Of a stretch of 64,000 nt of DNA, positions 1 to 10,849 are shown piece by piece. The stretch is from contig MCFH01000003.1 in the NCBI GenBank assembly GCA_002104945.1, positions 1,178,001 through 1,242,000 on the forward strand, in the 5' to 3' direction. This stretch comes from Piromyces finnis. Taxonomy: Eukaryota; Neocallimastigomycota; Neocallimastigomycetes; Neocallimastigales; Neocallimastigaceae. A program made the position numbers and the translations under genes. Numbering within the stretch: the first letter of the stretch is position 1; every line of letters begins with the position of its first letter. Below the pieces are notes generated by a model. That model searched no databases. It was not told where the DNA came from and saw only the letters and a program-made list of their open reading frames with translations.

Positions 1-1573
1 TTAAATAATTTAGTTAACTATTTGAAAAATCAGTTACTTTAAGCATTTTAAACTGTAAACTTAAATTTAAAGAATAAAAGGCAATTAAAACTATTTTTAG
101 TTATTTTTACTAATATTATTGTTATCAAAAGATTGATTAAAAAAAAAAAAAAAAAGGAAAATATTATTAATAATGAAACTACATTTATATATAGATAGAT
201 AAATACCTTTTAAAAAGGAAGTAAGTGAATTTTATTAGGAGATTTATTATATTTATTATATTAGGAAATATAGAATTTATATTAATACAAAGAAAATATG
301 AAAACTTTGATAATAATAATAATGATAAAAATAAAATATTACAAAAAAGTAACAAAATAAGAGTAAAAAAAAAAAAGAATGAAATAAAGAAGTATTTAAT
401 GAAATGTTTAACGACATTTTCTTTACAATTAACCCATTTTATAACTCATTGTACTATTAAATGTTCTTTTTTTTAGTACTTTTTTAGTTTCATAACTTTT
501 AATAATTTGTTTTATCTACAATTAAAAAAAAAAAAAAAAATATTACAAAGATTAATTAATGTATATCATGTATATACTCTTTTATAAATAAAAAAATATA
601 TTATGCAACAACAACAACAACAACAACAACAAAAAAAAATCAACTAACATGAAAACAACACTAATAATAATTATAATAATATTTATTAATAATATTTAAT
701 AATTATTAAAAGAAGAAAAAATGTTTTTTTTTTGTTCAGCCTATATTAATGTTGGGAGAGATGGAATACATGTGGTAATAAAGTCTGGTTTAATCCATCA
801 AAAAATGTATTTATCAATGATTATATATAAATTTGATTCATCTTTTAACGAATTAATTTATCATTTATACATTCTATTATTGCAATAATATTAATAAGAT
901 TGATTTCTTCCTTTTTTTTTTTTATTATCTGGTTCTTTTTTTGTTGAAAAAATATAACCAAACATCTTTTCCTCCTTGCTTTATTATTGTTGGTTTGTTT
1001 TGTGGTTAAAAAATGAAAATTTTTTAATATAATCTTTTAAACTTTATTTTATATTATTTTTCTATTTCCAAGGATATGTTTTACATTATTGTATACATTA
1101 AACGTATCATCTATCAATAGAATATGAGAATTTAATTTAAATATGTGTGAATTTCATTAGTTTAAATAATACAAAATGTTTATTTGTTTCATTCATCTTT
1201 GTACTACGTCCGTGTAACATTAACCAAGGTCTATTTATTAATTTTTAAAGTTTACATTATCCAATATATTTTATCTACAATAATAACAAATTAAAATTAA
1301 AAAAAAGAAACTTTTAATTAAAAAATGTTTAAAAGGAAAATTTCCAATTTTTTTTATTAAAATAAAAAAAGAAATCTCTTTTTTTTTTTTTTAAACCATA
1401 GAAATAAAAGGGAAAAGACTTTAAAAAAGATTTATTTTCTTTTATTGATTGCTGGCTAATAAGTATTCCTAATACTTATTATTATTAAAGGAAAAAAAGA
1501 AAAGAAAGAATAAATGAAAATAAAAAAATTAAAAAAATTAAAATTGAAAATAATAAAATAAATAAAGAACAAA
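1..1573. other. AT-rich intergenic region, left edge
   Basis: No convincing gene is seen. The stretch is made of A/T homopolymers and short AT words. It contains a CAA microsatellite (606-632) that follows an ATG, giving a 14-codon polyglutamine-like frame that stops at once; I take this as simple sequence. The last part must hold the promoter and 5' UTR of the CotH-dockerin gene that starts at 1574. An open frame at 225-476 starts on GTG and is Asn/Lys/Ile-rich, as expected by chance at this base composition. Confidence 0.6.
606..632. repeat. (CAA)9 microsatellite
   Basis: Nine consecutive CAA units seen directly, followed by a run of A. Confidence 0.9.
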
Positions 1574-1685
1574 ATGAATTTTAAAAATATTGCTTTAATA
1601 TCTTTATCTTTATGTAAGTTTTTAAGAAATTAAAAAAAAAAAAAAGAAAATATTATATTACAATAATGAATTATTTATTACTTTT

Positions 1686-1717
<32 letters not shown>

Positions 1718-4588
1718 TATAAAAACTATTGTTAATATTTATTATAAAAAAATAATTATATATATATAATAATAATAGTTGCAAATACTAGTTTTGCATA
1801 TGATGCCTTTTTCGGTAATGTCACAAGAGCTGAGCTCTTTGAAAGAACTGATTTTGCTGTTCCAAAAATTACCATTAATTTATCAAATGAAGATTATAAC
1901 AAATATTTCCTTACATATAAATGTTTATATGATATGAACATAAGACACACTACAAGAAATGAAGAATGTTACACTGCTGATTGGTCTAACCTTAATTCTT
2001 CCCTTAAAAAAGCTATCAAACTTAATATGATTGATAGTTCTAATTTTACAGCAGAAGAAAAAGAACTCGTTAACAACAAAAATATTACTTTATCTCAATT
2101 CGAAAGTATTGTTACTAAACATTCAAAATTCACTCTTGAAAAACTTTTAGCAGGAAGTTATGGTTTAATGCCAATTCCAAATTATGAAACAGAAAATGCA
2201 GGTTTAACTTATGAACTTGATGGGTATGTCATTTATTACATATATATAAATATATATTATTATATGTTATTATTTATTATTTTTTGCTATATTAATATAA
2301 AAATTGAGAAAAAAAATATAATATCTAAATAATCATTTATTTTTTTAAAAAAATTTTAATTTTATTCTAATGCTAAAAAAAAAAAAAAAAAACTATTACA
2401 TATAATGAATAATAATTAAATCTGAATTTCAAACTTTAATTTCAATATAACTAATATAACTGGATAAATAATATTGGATATCTTAATCTTAATATATAAC
2501 ATAATGAATAATAATAGTGATGTTAAAACATTCCCAAATATAAAATTCTCTGTTGGTGGTAGATCTACTAAACAATATGAAAAGTTAGGTTTTAACATTA
2601 AAATTAAAAAGGGTAAATTATATGATAGAAAACAAATTCGTTTACGTACTGAAGCTGTTGATCCATCTTTTATTAGAGAAAAATTAATTTATGATATGGC
2701 AAATATTCTTGAAATACCTTCTCTTTCCCTCAACTATTGTAAGGTATATTTCAATGATAAATTTATGGGTTTTTATGCTATGAGAGATTCTTTTAAATCT
2801 CAATGGATTGAATATACTTTTGGTGAAAAAGATACTAAACATTTATATGAATGTGAAGGTTTTGGTAGTAGTAAAGCTTTCAACTGTGTCAATGATGATG
2901 ATGATCTTAAAAATACAGATGTTGATTTCAATAATTTCTTAGCTCAAATTGATGCTGCTAAAACAAAAGAAGATTTAGAAGAATTCTTTGATGTTGAAAC
3001 TTTCCTTAAGTGGCAAGCTATAAGATACTTAATTGGTGGATGGGATCATGTTTCTGCTGGTCAAAACGCTTATCTTTACATGTTCCAAAATAAGTCAACT
3101 GGAAAGAAAAAATGGATTCCACTTCTTTACGATTTTGATAATGATTTAGGTTCATTCAATCATGAAGAAACTCAAAGAACTTTTGAACAAGACATTTATA
3201 TCAGTGAAAAGAAAAATCCACTTTATAAAATTCTTGGTATTAAGGATGCTTCTCCAGAAGTTGTTCAATACATGGATGAAATCATGAAAAAGATTTTCAA
3301 TCCAAATGTTTTATTCCCTCGTATTGATCAAATCAGAGACTTTATCGATCCTTATGTTAAAGAAGATCGTACAGATGAAGAAACTGGTAAACGTCCAGGT
3401 CGTGTTGCAAGAAACTTTGTTAACATGGAAGATTACTATACCTATGAAGATTTCTTAGAAAACACTCAATACACCAATATTATGCTCAAGAAATACTTGG
3501 GTGGTAATTATATTAATGATTGTAGAATTCATGGTATTAAACTTTGGATTCTTGAAAGATTTAGATTTATTTGTAGTCATTATGACGTTGACTGTTCCTA
3601 CGCCCAAGAATACCTAAATAGTAAATATGAATCAAAAGAAATATGGCATATTGAAAAAAATACAGGTTGTTTAAATTCAGATCATGAATGTTGTGTCTTC
3701 CCAAATCCAACTCTTCAAATGACTGACCAAGTTGGTAATTGGGGTATTGAAAACAATGAATGGTGTCTTATTGATCCAAACTATGTATCTGAAGTTCCTG
3801 TAAGTGAATGTTGGTCTCTTTCTGAAGGCTATCCATGCTGTAAAGATAATAATACTCCAGTTAAATATGTCACTCCATCCACCGGTACTAAATATGGTAT
3901 TGAAAATGGTGAATGGTGTGGTATTATTGAACCAAAAAAAGAAGAACCAAAACCAGAAGAACCAAGTCAAGAAGAATGTTGGTCTCTTGCTGAAGGTTAT
4001 CCATGTTGTAAAGATCAAAATACTCCAGTTAAATATGAATCTAAAACAAGAGGTGTTAAATACGGTATTGAAAACGGTGATTGGTGTGGTCTTATTGAAT
4101 CAAAACAAGAAGAACCAAAACAAGAACCAACTCAAGAACCAACCGAAGAACCAACCGAAGAACCAACACAAGAACCAGCCGAAGAACCAACTCAAGAACC
4201 AACCGAAGAACCAACCGAAGAACCAACTCAAGAACCAACTCAAGAACCAACCGAAGAACCAACCCAAGAACCAACTCAAGAAGAAGAATGTTGGTCTCTT
4301 GCTGAAGGTTATCCATGTTGTAAGAATCAAAATACTCCAGTTAAATATGAATCTAAATCAAGAGGTGTTAAATACGGTATTGAAAATGGTAACTGGTGTG
4401 GTATTATTGAACCAAAACAAGAGAAACCAAAACCGGAAGAACCAAGTCAAGAAGAATGTTGGTCTCTTGCTGAAGGTTATCCATGTTGTAAGAATCAAAA
4501 TACCCCAGTTAAGTATGAATCTAAATCAAGAGGTGTTAAATACGGTATTGAAAATGGTGATTGGTGTGGTATTATTGACAAACAATAA
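1574..4588 (+). CDS. Secreted CotH-family protein with C-terminal fungal dockerins
   Basis: Three exons: 1574-1613, 1779-2223 and 2518-4588, total 851 residues. Introns begin GTAAGT and GTATGT and end in TAG; both junctions keep frame. The N-terminus is a clear signal peptide (Met, Lys, hydrophobic stretch, cut near Ser-Phe-Ala) encoded across the first intron. Residues ~25-560 are a CotH-like domain: the GGRST...KLGFNIKIKKG strand region, the LRTEAVDPSFIREKL helix and the probable metal-binding DFDNDLG motif (near residue 366) are all recognisable. Next come one degenerate dockerin (~3664-3780) and four good ones (~3808-3930, 3976-4098, 4288-4410, 4456-4578). They are separated by acidic Pro-rich linkers, one being a long EEPTQEPT-type repeat. 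CotH proteins of bacteria are protein kinases; dockerin-tagged CotH proteins are known from anaerobic-fungal cellulosomes, but their job there is unsettled. Extracellular location is inferred. Confidence 0.93.
4105..4285 (+). repeat. Coding tandem repeat (EPTQEPTEEP linker)
   Basis: Repeats of 12-15 nt encoding Glu-Pro-Thr-Gln/Glu units inside the CotH-dockerin gene. They form an acidic Pro/Thr linker between the third and fourth dockerins. The regular short period means the length probably varies between strains. Confidence 0.85.
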
Positions 4589-4680
4589 ATATGTATAAAG
4601 AAAGAAAGTTTTCATTTATTTCCTTAATTCAACTATATCCAAGGATTAATCTTTATTTACTGATAATAAGTTTTTAATCC

Positions 4681-4711
<31 letters not shown>

Positions 4712-5510
4712 AATGATGTTTTTTTTTTTTTTATTATCATCATTATCATCATAATATAAGGAAATTTTAGTAGTAATAATAAATATTTTTATTATTATTA
4801 CCCAATGCTTTTTTAAAAAAGAAAAAAGAAAAATCATATATTAATTAAACAATCCTTTATTTAAGGAAAAAAGAATAGAATAAATCAAATTCATTAATTA
4901 TAGTATTTAAAACTAAAAGAGAAAAAAGTTTTAAATTTTACTTTATTATTATATACCAAACTATATATTAATAAATAAGAAGTAAAGTTTTTTTTTTTTT
5001 ATAAAAAAAAAAATCAAACTTAACCATAATGATACAATAATATATATGTATGTATTAATAGCAATAGCAATAATATCTTTTTTAATTTTTTTTATAACAA
5101 TTAAAATAATAATTATAAATAATTAATCCTTTAATCCATTTAAACCCTATAGTATTAAAACCTTTTATTGTTATGATTTTATGAATCGAATTTAATAATG
5201 ATATATAAAAATAATTAAAAATAAAAAAAATAAAAAATAATTAATTATTATATTAAACTTGAAAAGTTGGTTGAATCAATTTATTTGTTTTTAATAAAAT
5301 ATAATTTAACAAAAGATTTCATTCCATTGAAAAAGCTTAAAATAAAAGAGTTTTTTTTTTTTTTTTTTTATTATATATTATCATTATTATTATTATTTAC
5401 TATATATACATTAAATAAAAGTATTTATTTAATACTATTTAAAATTACTTTTTTTTTTTTTTTACTTATTTTTGTCATAAATAAATAAATATAAAAAGGG
5501 AGAGAGGAAT
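4589..5510. other. AT-rich intergenic region between convergent genes
   Basis: Lies between the 3' ends of the CotH-dockerin gene (+) and the large ankyrin gene (-). It contains poly-A and poly-T runs of up to about 30 nt (for example near 4681-4709) and no credible coding frame. Both 3' UTRs and transcription ends should be here. Confidence 0.6.
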
Positions 5511-8500
5511 TTATGTGGGAAAACGTGTGGTAGGACGTTCTGTTAATGTAAAATATGAAAAATTAAACGAGGCAAAAATATTACTAGTACGTGCATCAGC
5601 ATCTATATAAATACGATGATTATAACTAGAATTAGAATAGGATGAAGATGATCTACCTGAATTTGTATCGGTAGATAAAGAGGATGTAGGAAGAAGAGAA
5701 TTGTTATTATTATTACTACTATTGTTATTGTTATTATTGGTGGAGCTTGAATTTCTTAGCAAGTTTCTTATAGTTGATGTAGCATCTGAACTATTAGTGG
5801 AACTTGAATTTCTAAATAAATTTCTTAAATTTGATGCGGCACCTGAATTAGATGGAATTGTTGTTGTCGAAGAATAAATACTTTTTCGTATATTATTATC
5901 ATCATGGGAATAATCTCTACTGGTGAGGATATTCATCCGACTTTCTTTAATACCCGTAGATGTGGTGGTATTGGGATTAGAAATCTTCAAGGTGGCATGT
6001 TCCGCTTTTTCTCGTTTTTTCCTATTGATCTGTTGTTGTTCATTTAAATATTCAAGTACACGAATTTTGAAATTCTTTTTAGCATAATCAAGTGCATTCC
6101 ATTGATGATCATCTTTTACTTCAATATTGGCATGATGTTCTACCAGGTATTGAACAATGGATAAATCACCATGACTGGAAGCAATAATTAAAGGGGTACA
6201 TCCATTATTATCTTTGATATCAAGTACGGCACCATGTTCCACTAAGCATTTCACCGTTTCCAAATTATTATTTTCGGTGGCATAATGTAAAGCGGTATTA
6301 CCATAGATATCTCTATCATTCACTTGAGCACCTGCACAAATCAAGCTACGAACAATACTAAAATTTCTACAACGTGAGGCATAAATAAAGGGTGAAATTC
6401 CATAATGATTTTTTTCATCCACATGATCAGCAACATCAATAATCAACTTCATGATATGCGTATTATCATTTTGAGAGGCATAATGGAGAACGGTGTTGCC
6501 TTCTTTATCCTTTAAATTAACATGGGACCCATGCTCCAATAAAAACTTGACCATTTTTTCATCCTCATTACGTGACGCATACATTAATGGTGTGGTCCCA
6601 TTTTTATCTTGATCATTGATATTGGCATCTTGCTCCACTAAATACCTTACAATATCATACTTTTTAAATTTGGAGGCAAAAATTAATGGAGAATCGCCAT
6701 GAAGCGTTTTTTCATTTTTATCTGCACCATGTTCCACTAAGCATTGAACCATACCTAAATGGCTTCGACGAGCAGCATACACTAAATAGGTATGGCCAAA
6801 TTTAATTTTCTTTTTAATATTGGCTCCATGTTCAATTAAATAGTTTACCATGGTTAAATCATCATTTTCTAATGCCATTAATAAAGCGGTATTACCATCA
6901 TTATCTTTCTCATTAACATTTGCCCCTGCTTTCACAATATCTTGTAATACTTGAAAATTACCTTTTTTAACGGCATACATGAGTGTGGTATTACCATAGG
7001 CATCTTTTTCATTAAGATTAATACCACGTCTAAGAAGTGACTTTAATAAACTATAGTTATCATTTAAAAAAGCATAGGAAAGAATGGTCGTACCATTATA
7101 ACTACTTTCATCAATGATAGCACCTTGTTCTACTAAATATTCCAAAATATCATTGAAGCATTCATTATTAGCAATTTTTAATGCGGTTTGATGAAACCGA
7201 TTTTGAATGTTAATATCTGCTCCCTTTTCCACTAAATATTTTACAATCTTTAAATGTCCAATCTTGGTCGCACCCATCAATGCCGTATTACCATCTTGAT
7301 TTGTGGCATTAATTGAAGCCCCATGATCTATTAATAGTTTGACAATGGCATAATGGCCTTGTTGTGCTGCATGAACTAAGGCAGTAAACCCAATACTATC
7401 TTTATCATCCACGTTCACTTGATGTTCGATCAAACTCTGAACAACTTCGATAAACCCCCCTTTTGCCGCATAAATTAATACAGTATAGCCATACTTATCT
7501 TTTTCGTTTATATCGGCCCCATGTTCAATAAGACATATGGAGATTTTTAAATATTGGTTCTTGATTGCATACATTAATGCGGTAAAATTATTACTATCTT
7601 TTTCATTAATGTTGGCACCATGTTCCACTAAATAGGTAATAATATCAATATTTCTATACTTTAACGCTTGAATTAATGCGGTATTACCATAACGATCCTT
7701 TTTATTAATATTATCTGAAGATCGTAGCAGACACTTTATTAATTTTAAATTATTATTTTGAAGTGCATAGGAATAGGCTGAATTACCATCTTTATCTTTT
7801 TCATATATATCTGCCCCTTGTTCTATTAAATAATTAATGACATCATAGTGTTCATGCTTTACGGCATACCGAAGCGTGGAATGACCGTAAATATCTTTAT
7901 CATTAATATTTGCACCACGATCCAATAACATTTTTAACATAGTTAAATTTCCTACATCAGCCGAATATGTCATTACAGTATTACCGGAAGAATCCTTTTC
8001 ATTGATATCGGCACCCTTTTCCACTAAATATTCTATAATTGACATATTTCTTGATTCTAAGGCGTATGACAAAGCTGATAGATGATGACAATCCTGTTCA
8101 TTAATATTTACGTTGCCTTCTACTAAATATTTAACTAATGCTTCTTCATTATGAATGGAAGCATACATAAGACAGGTGAATTGTTGATCATCTTTCTCAT
8201 GGATGTTACCTCCATGGTATATTAGATATTTCAAAATATCTAAATAAATCGTTTCCGATTGTTTTCTATTACAAAGTGCATGATATATTACAGAATGACC
8301 TTCACAATCTGTACGATGAATATCTGCACCACATTCTATCAAATATTTTATACAATTTAAATCTTTATATTTACAAGCATAAATTAATGGGGTATATCCT
8401 TGATTGTCTTGTGCGTTAATCGTTGCACCTTTTTCAACTAGTATTCTAATATAATTTGACAATCCCATTTTAATAGCATAAATTAATGCTGAACATCCCT

Positions 8501-9587
8501 CCGCATCTTTAATGTTAATATTTATATCAGTATTATTTACCATTAACTGAAATATTTCAAATTTTTCTTTATTGAATTTTTCTAATTCTTTTTTATATTG
8601 GGTATCTTTAAAGTTTGGAAGGAATATTAATGACCTACGATTATGATATTTATAATTATATTTATCATAATTAACTTTTGTATTTTTTATATTGGTGATT
8701 AAGGCTGTATTTCCCTGACGATCTATTTTATTCACATCAGCACCATGTTTTATTAAACAATGAACACTATCCAATTGATTTTCCAAAATTGCTAATGTTA
8801 ATAGTGGTATACCTTGTTCATCATTAAGATTTGGATTTATTCCATTCGCCAAAAGGGTATGAAGGATAGGGGTTTTATGAATGTGTATAAGTTGAATAAT
8901 AAATATTTCACTATTTATGATATGTTGAATGGTATCTTTTGTATTATAGTATAATAATGTTTCTATTAAATTATAATGTTGAGAAGAAATATTTTCTATT
9001 TTCATACTAGAATTAATATCGACTTTATTAAGTTGATAAGTTAATAAAGAAGCCATTTGACTTTTTTGTAATGGATTTTGATACTTTCCATAGTTGAGAA
9101 GATTTATGATGAATGAATTATTATAAATGCATATATCAAATATTATTTTAATCATTTGAATGCTAAAAAGTGTATTATCTTCTATGAGATAATTGAGTAT
9201 ACTTTTATTTTGTCTATTCTTAACATTAATATTTAGGTTATGGTATAAAAGAAAACGTAATAATTTTCCATTTAATACTTTTTTGGAATATAAATAAAAA
9301 AGTATATTGTCACCTTCATTATTAATAAAATTTATATTTGCCCTTTTCATCAATAGAAACTGGGCAACTTCAAAATTTTGTTTTTCTAATGCAAGATATA
9401 ATGGAATTTTATTGTTAAATTCATAATTTACATCATCATATTGCTTGATAATCGAAATAATAATTTCGTTTGAGACTTTTGATTCTAGTGCAAAAGTTAA
9501 GGCATCAAATGAATTTGTTTGTCTTATTATTACATTATTTAGATTCCCACTCAAATTTTGATTATTCAATTCTTCTAAATTTATCAT
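5511..9587 (-). CDS. Very large intronless ankyrin-repeat protein
   Basis: A single open frame of 1358 residues starting with ATG at 9587. From about residue 20 to 1150 it is an almost unbroken array of roughly thirty 33-residue ankyrin repeats; the hallmarks G(N/Y)TAL.YA, VKYLVEHGADIN and EKD..GNT recur throughout. The first several repeats are degenerate. The last ~150 residues are low-complexity, rich in Ser, Asn and Thr, including a polyasparagine tract. There is no signal peptide, membrane segment or enzymatic domain, so it should be an intracellular protein-binding scaffold; the partner cannot be read from sequence. It has no introns, unlike most multi-domain genes in the window. Ankyrin arrays of this type are expanded in anaerobic fungi and also common in large DNA viruses, so the origin is open. 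Confidence 0.9.
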   Translation of the reverse strand: MINLEELNNQNLSGNLNNVIIRQTNSFDALTFALESKVSNEIIISIIKQYDDVNYEFNNKIPLYLALEKQNFEVAQFLLMKRANINFINNEGDNILFYLYSKKVLNGKLLRFLLYHNLNINVKNRQNKSILNYLIEDNTLFSIQMIKIIFDICIYNNSFIINLLNYGKYQNPLQKSQMASLLTYQLNKVDINSSMKIENISSQHYNLIETLLYYNTKDTIQHIINSEIFIIQLIHIHKTPILHTLLANGINPNLNDEQGIPLLTLAILENQLDSVHCLIKHGADVNKIDRQGNTALITNIKNTKVNYDKYNYKYHNRRSLIFLPNFKDTQYKKELEKFNKEKFEIFQLMVNNTDININIKDAEGCSALIYAIKMGLSNYIRILVEKGATINAQDNQGYTPLIYACKYKDLNCIKYLIECGADIHRTDCEGHSVIYHALCNRKQSETIYLDILKYLIYHGGNIHEKDDQQFTCLMYASIHNEEALVKYLVEGNVNINEQDCHHLSALSYALESRNMSIIEYLVEKGADINEKDSSGNTVMTYSADVGNLTMLKMLLDRGANINDKDIYGHSTLRYAVKHEHYDVINYLIEQGADIYEKDKDGNSAYSYALQNNNLKLIKCLLRSSDNINKKDRYGNTALIQALKYRNIDIITYLVEHGANINEKDSNNFTALMYAIKNQYLKISICLIEHGADINEKDKYGYTVLIYAAKGGFIEVVQSLIEHQVNVDDKDSIGFTALVHAAQQGHYAIVKLLIDHGASINATNQDGNTALMGATKIGHLKIVKYLVEKGADINIQNRFHQTALKIANNECFNDILEYLVEQGAIIDESSYNGTTILSYAFLNDNYSLLKSLLRRGINLNEKDAYGNTTLMYAVKKGNFQVLQDIVKAGANVNEKDNDGNTALLMALENDDLTMVNYLIEHGANIKKKIKFGHTYLVYAARRSHLGMVQCLVEHGADKNEKTLHGDSPLIFASKFKKYDIVRYLVEQDANINDQDKNGTTPLMYASRNEDEKMVKFLLEHGSHVNLKDKEGNTVLHYASQNDNTHIMKLIIDVADHVDEKNHYGISPFIYASRCRNFSIVRSLICAGAQVNDRDIYGNTALHYATENNNLETVKCLVEHGAVLDIKDNNGCTPLIIASSHGDLSIVQYLVEHHANIEVKDDHQWNALDYAKKNFKIRVLEYLNEQQQINRKKREKAEHATLKISNPNTTTSTGIKESRMNILTSRDYSHDDNNIRKSIYSSTTTIPSNSGAASNLRNLFRNSSSTNSSDATSTIRNLLRNSSSTNNNNNNSSNNNNNSLLPTSSLSTDTNSGRSSSSYSNSSYNHRIYIDADARTSNIFASFNFSYFTLTERPTTRFPT

Positions 9588-10849
9588 TCTTTTTTTTTTT
9601 TTTTTTTTTTTGTACTTTTGATTTTTATTCTTTCCAGTATAGGTACAGAAAAAATATATATATTATTATTATATAATTATATAGACCAATAGTACAATTT
9701 TTATTTATTTTATAATAATATTAATACATTTCGAAGAAATTAGATTTTAATTTACTATTTTTTATTTATTATTTATTTATTTATTTATGTTGTTTTCTTT
9801 CTAATTTATGTTATTATTAGTTTTTCGTATATATATTACTTCACTAATACTAACAAAAGTCAAACTTTTTAATTTATTTTTTTATGGAATATCTTTTAAA
9901 AAAAAAATGATATTATGGATATTTAACTTTAAATGTTGATTGATATTGATTTGTTCTATTTGATTAACTTTTTCTTTTAATATATATTTTTTAAAAATTT
10001 AATTTTACTTTTTTGGTTTCTTATCTTTATTAAATACTTTTTGTTTTTGTTTTGTTTTATTTTGTTTTTATTCTTTTCTTTATTTCATATTAATTCCGAT
10101 TTATTATAATTAACACTTTTTTTTTTTTAGTTTTTACTTTTTTTTTTTTTTGTTATAAAAAAAAATAAAGTTGAGTTGTGTAACAAGATATTTTTGGAAA
10201 TAAAAAAATTCTATTTAATATTTTTTAATATAAATTTTCATAATACATAAGGTTTTAACAAGCCACAAAAAGAATATTGATTTAATAAATAAAAATTCTA
10301 TTTTGTAAAATTTTTAATTTAAATTTTATTTAATAATTTTTTATTAATTAAATTAAATAAATGAGTTTTTTATTATTTCACGTGTCTTTAAAAAAAGTGT
10401 AATCATAAAGAGAGAGTGGTAGGTTATTTAAATTATACAACTAAAAACTTTATTCTTTGTAAAGGAAAATAAATTCTAAAGCTAGTCTTTTTTCAAGAAT
10501 AAAGTTTTAAAGGATGATTCAGTAATTTGAAACAAACAGTTTATTTTAAATAACAATTAGTAAAAAAAAAAGAGATACACCAACAACAACTTTTAAATAC
10601 CTTTGTGTTGTAAATTATTTTTAAATTTTATTTTTATTTTTAAATTTATTTATTTTTTTTTTTTTTTTTTTTGTTATTTAATCTATAATTCTTAATAATA
10701 AATATACATTTATTAATATTTATATTTTATTTTTACATTTTTATTTTGTTCGAAATAAAAAAAAAATTTAACTTATTACTCTATAATTAGTAATAATAAA
10801 AAACTATTATTATTACATGAAAAAAAATAATTTACATTTATTTCATTAT
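9588..10849. other. AT-rich intergenic region
   Basis: Upstream of the ankyrin gene and downstream of the second CotH gene, both on the minus strand. It shows long T and A tracts (9593-9612, 10651-10672) and no coding frame or RNA gene that I can recognise. Confidence 0.55.

Noticed and set aside
225-476. 83-codon open frame
   Set aside because: Starts on GTG, Lys/Asn/Ile-rich, no motif; expected by chance in this base composition.
603-650. ATG followed by polyglutamine codons
   Set aside because: Only 14 codons before a stop; a CAA microsatellite explains it.
3804-4598. 264-codon frame overlapping the dockerin repeats
   Set aside because: Shifted reading of the same repeats (Lys/Asn/Gln-rich). 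The dockerin frame has the Cys pattern and continues the CotH domain.
4646-4837. Minus-strand frame of 63 codons
   Set aside because: Driven by a poly-A tract, no protein character.
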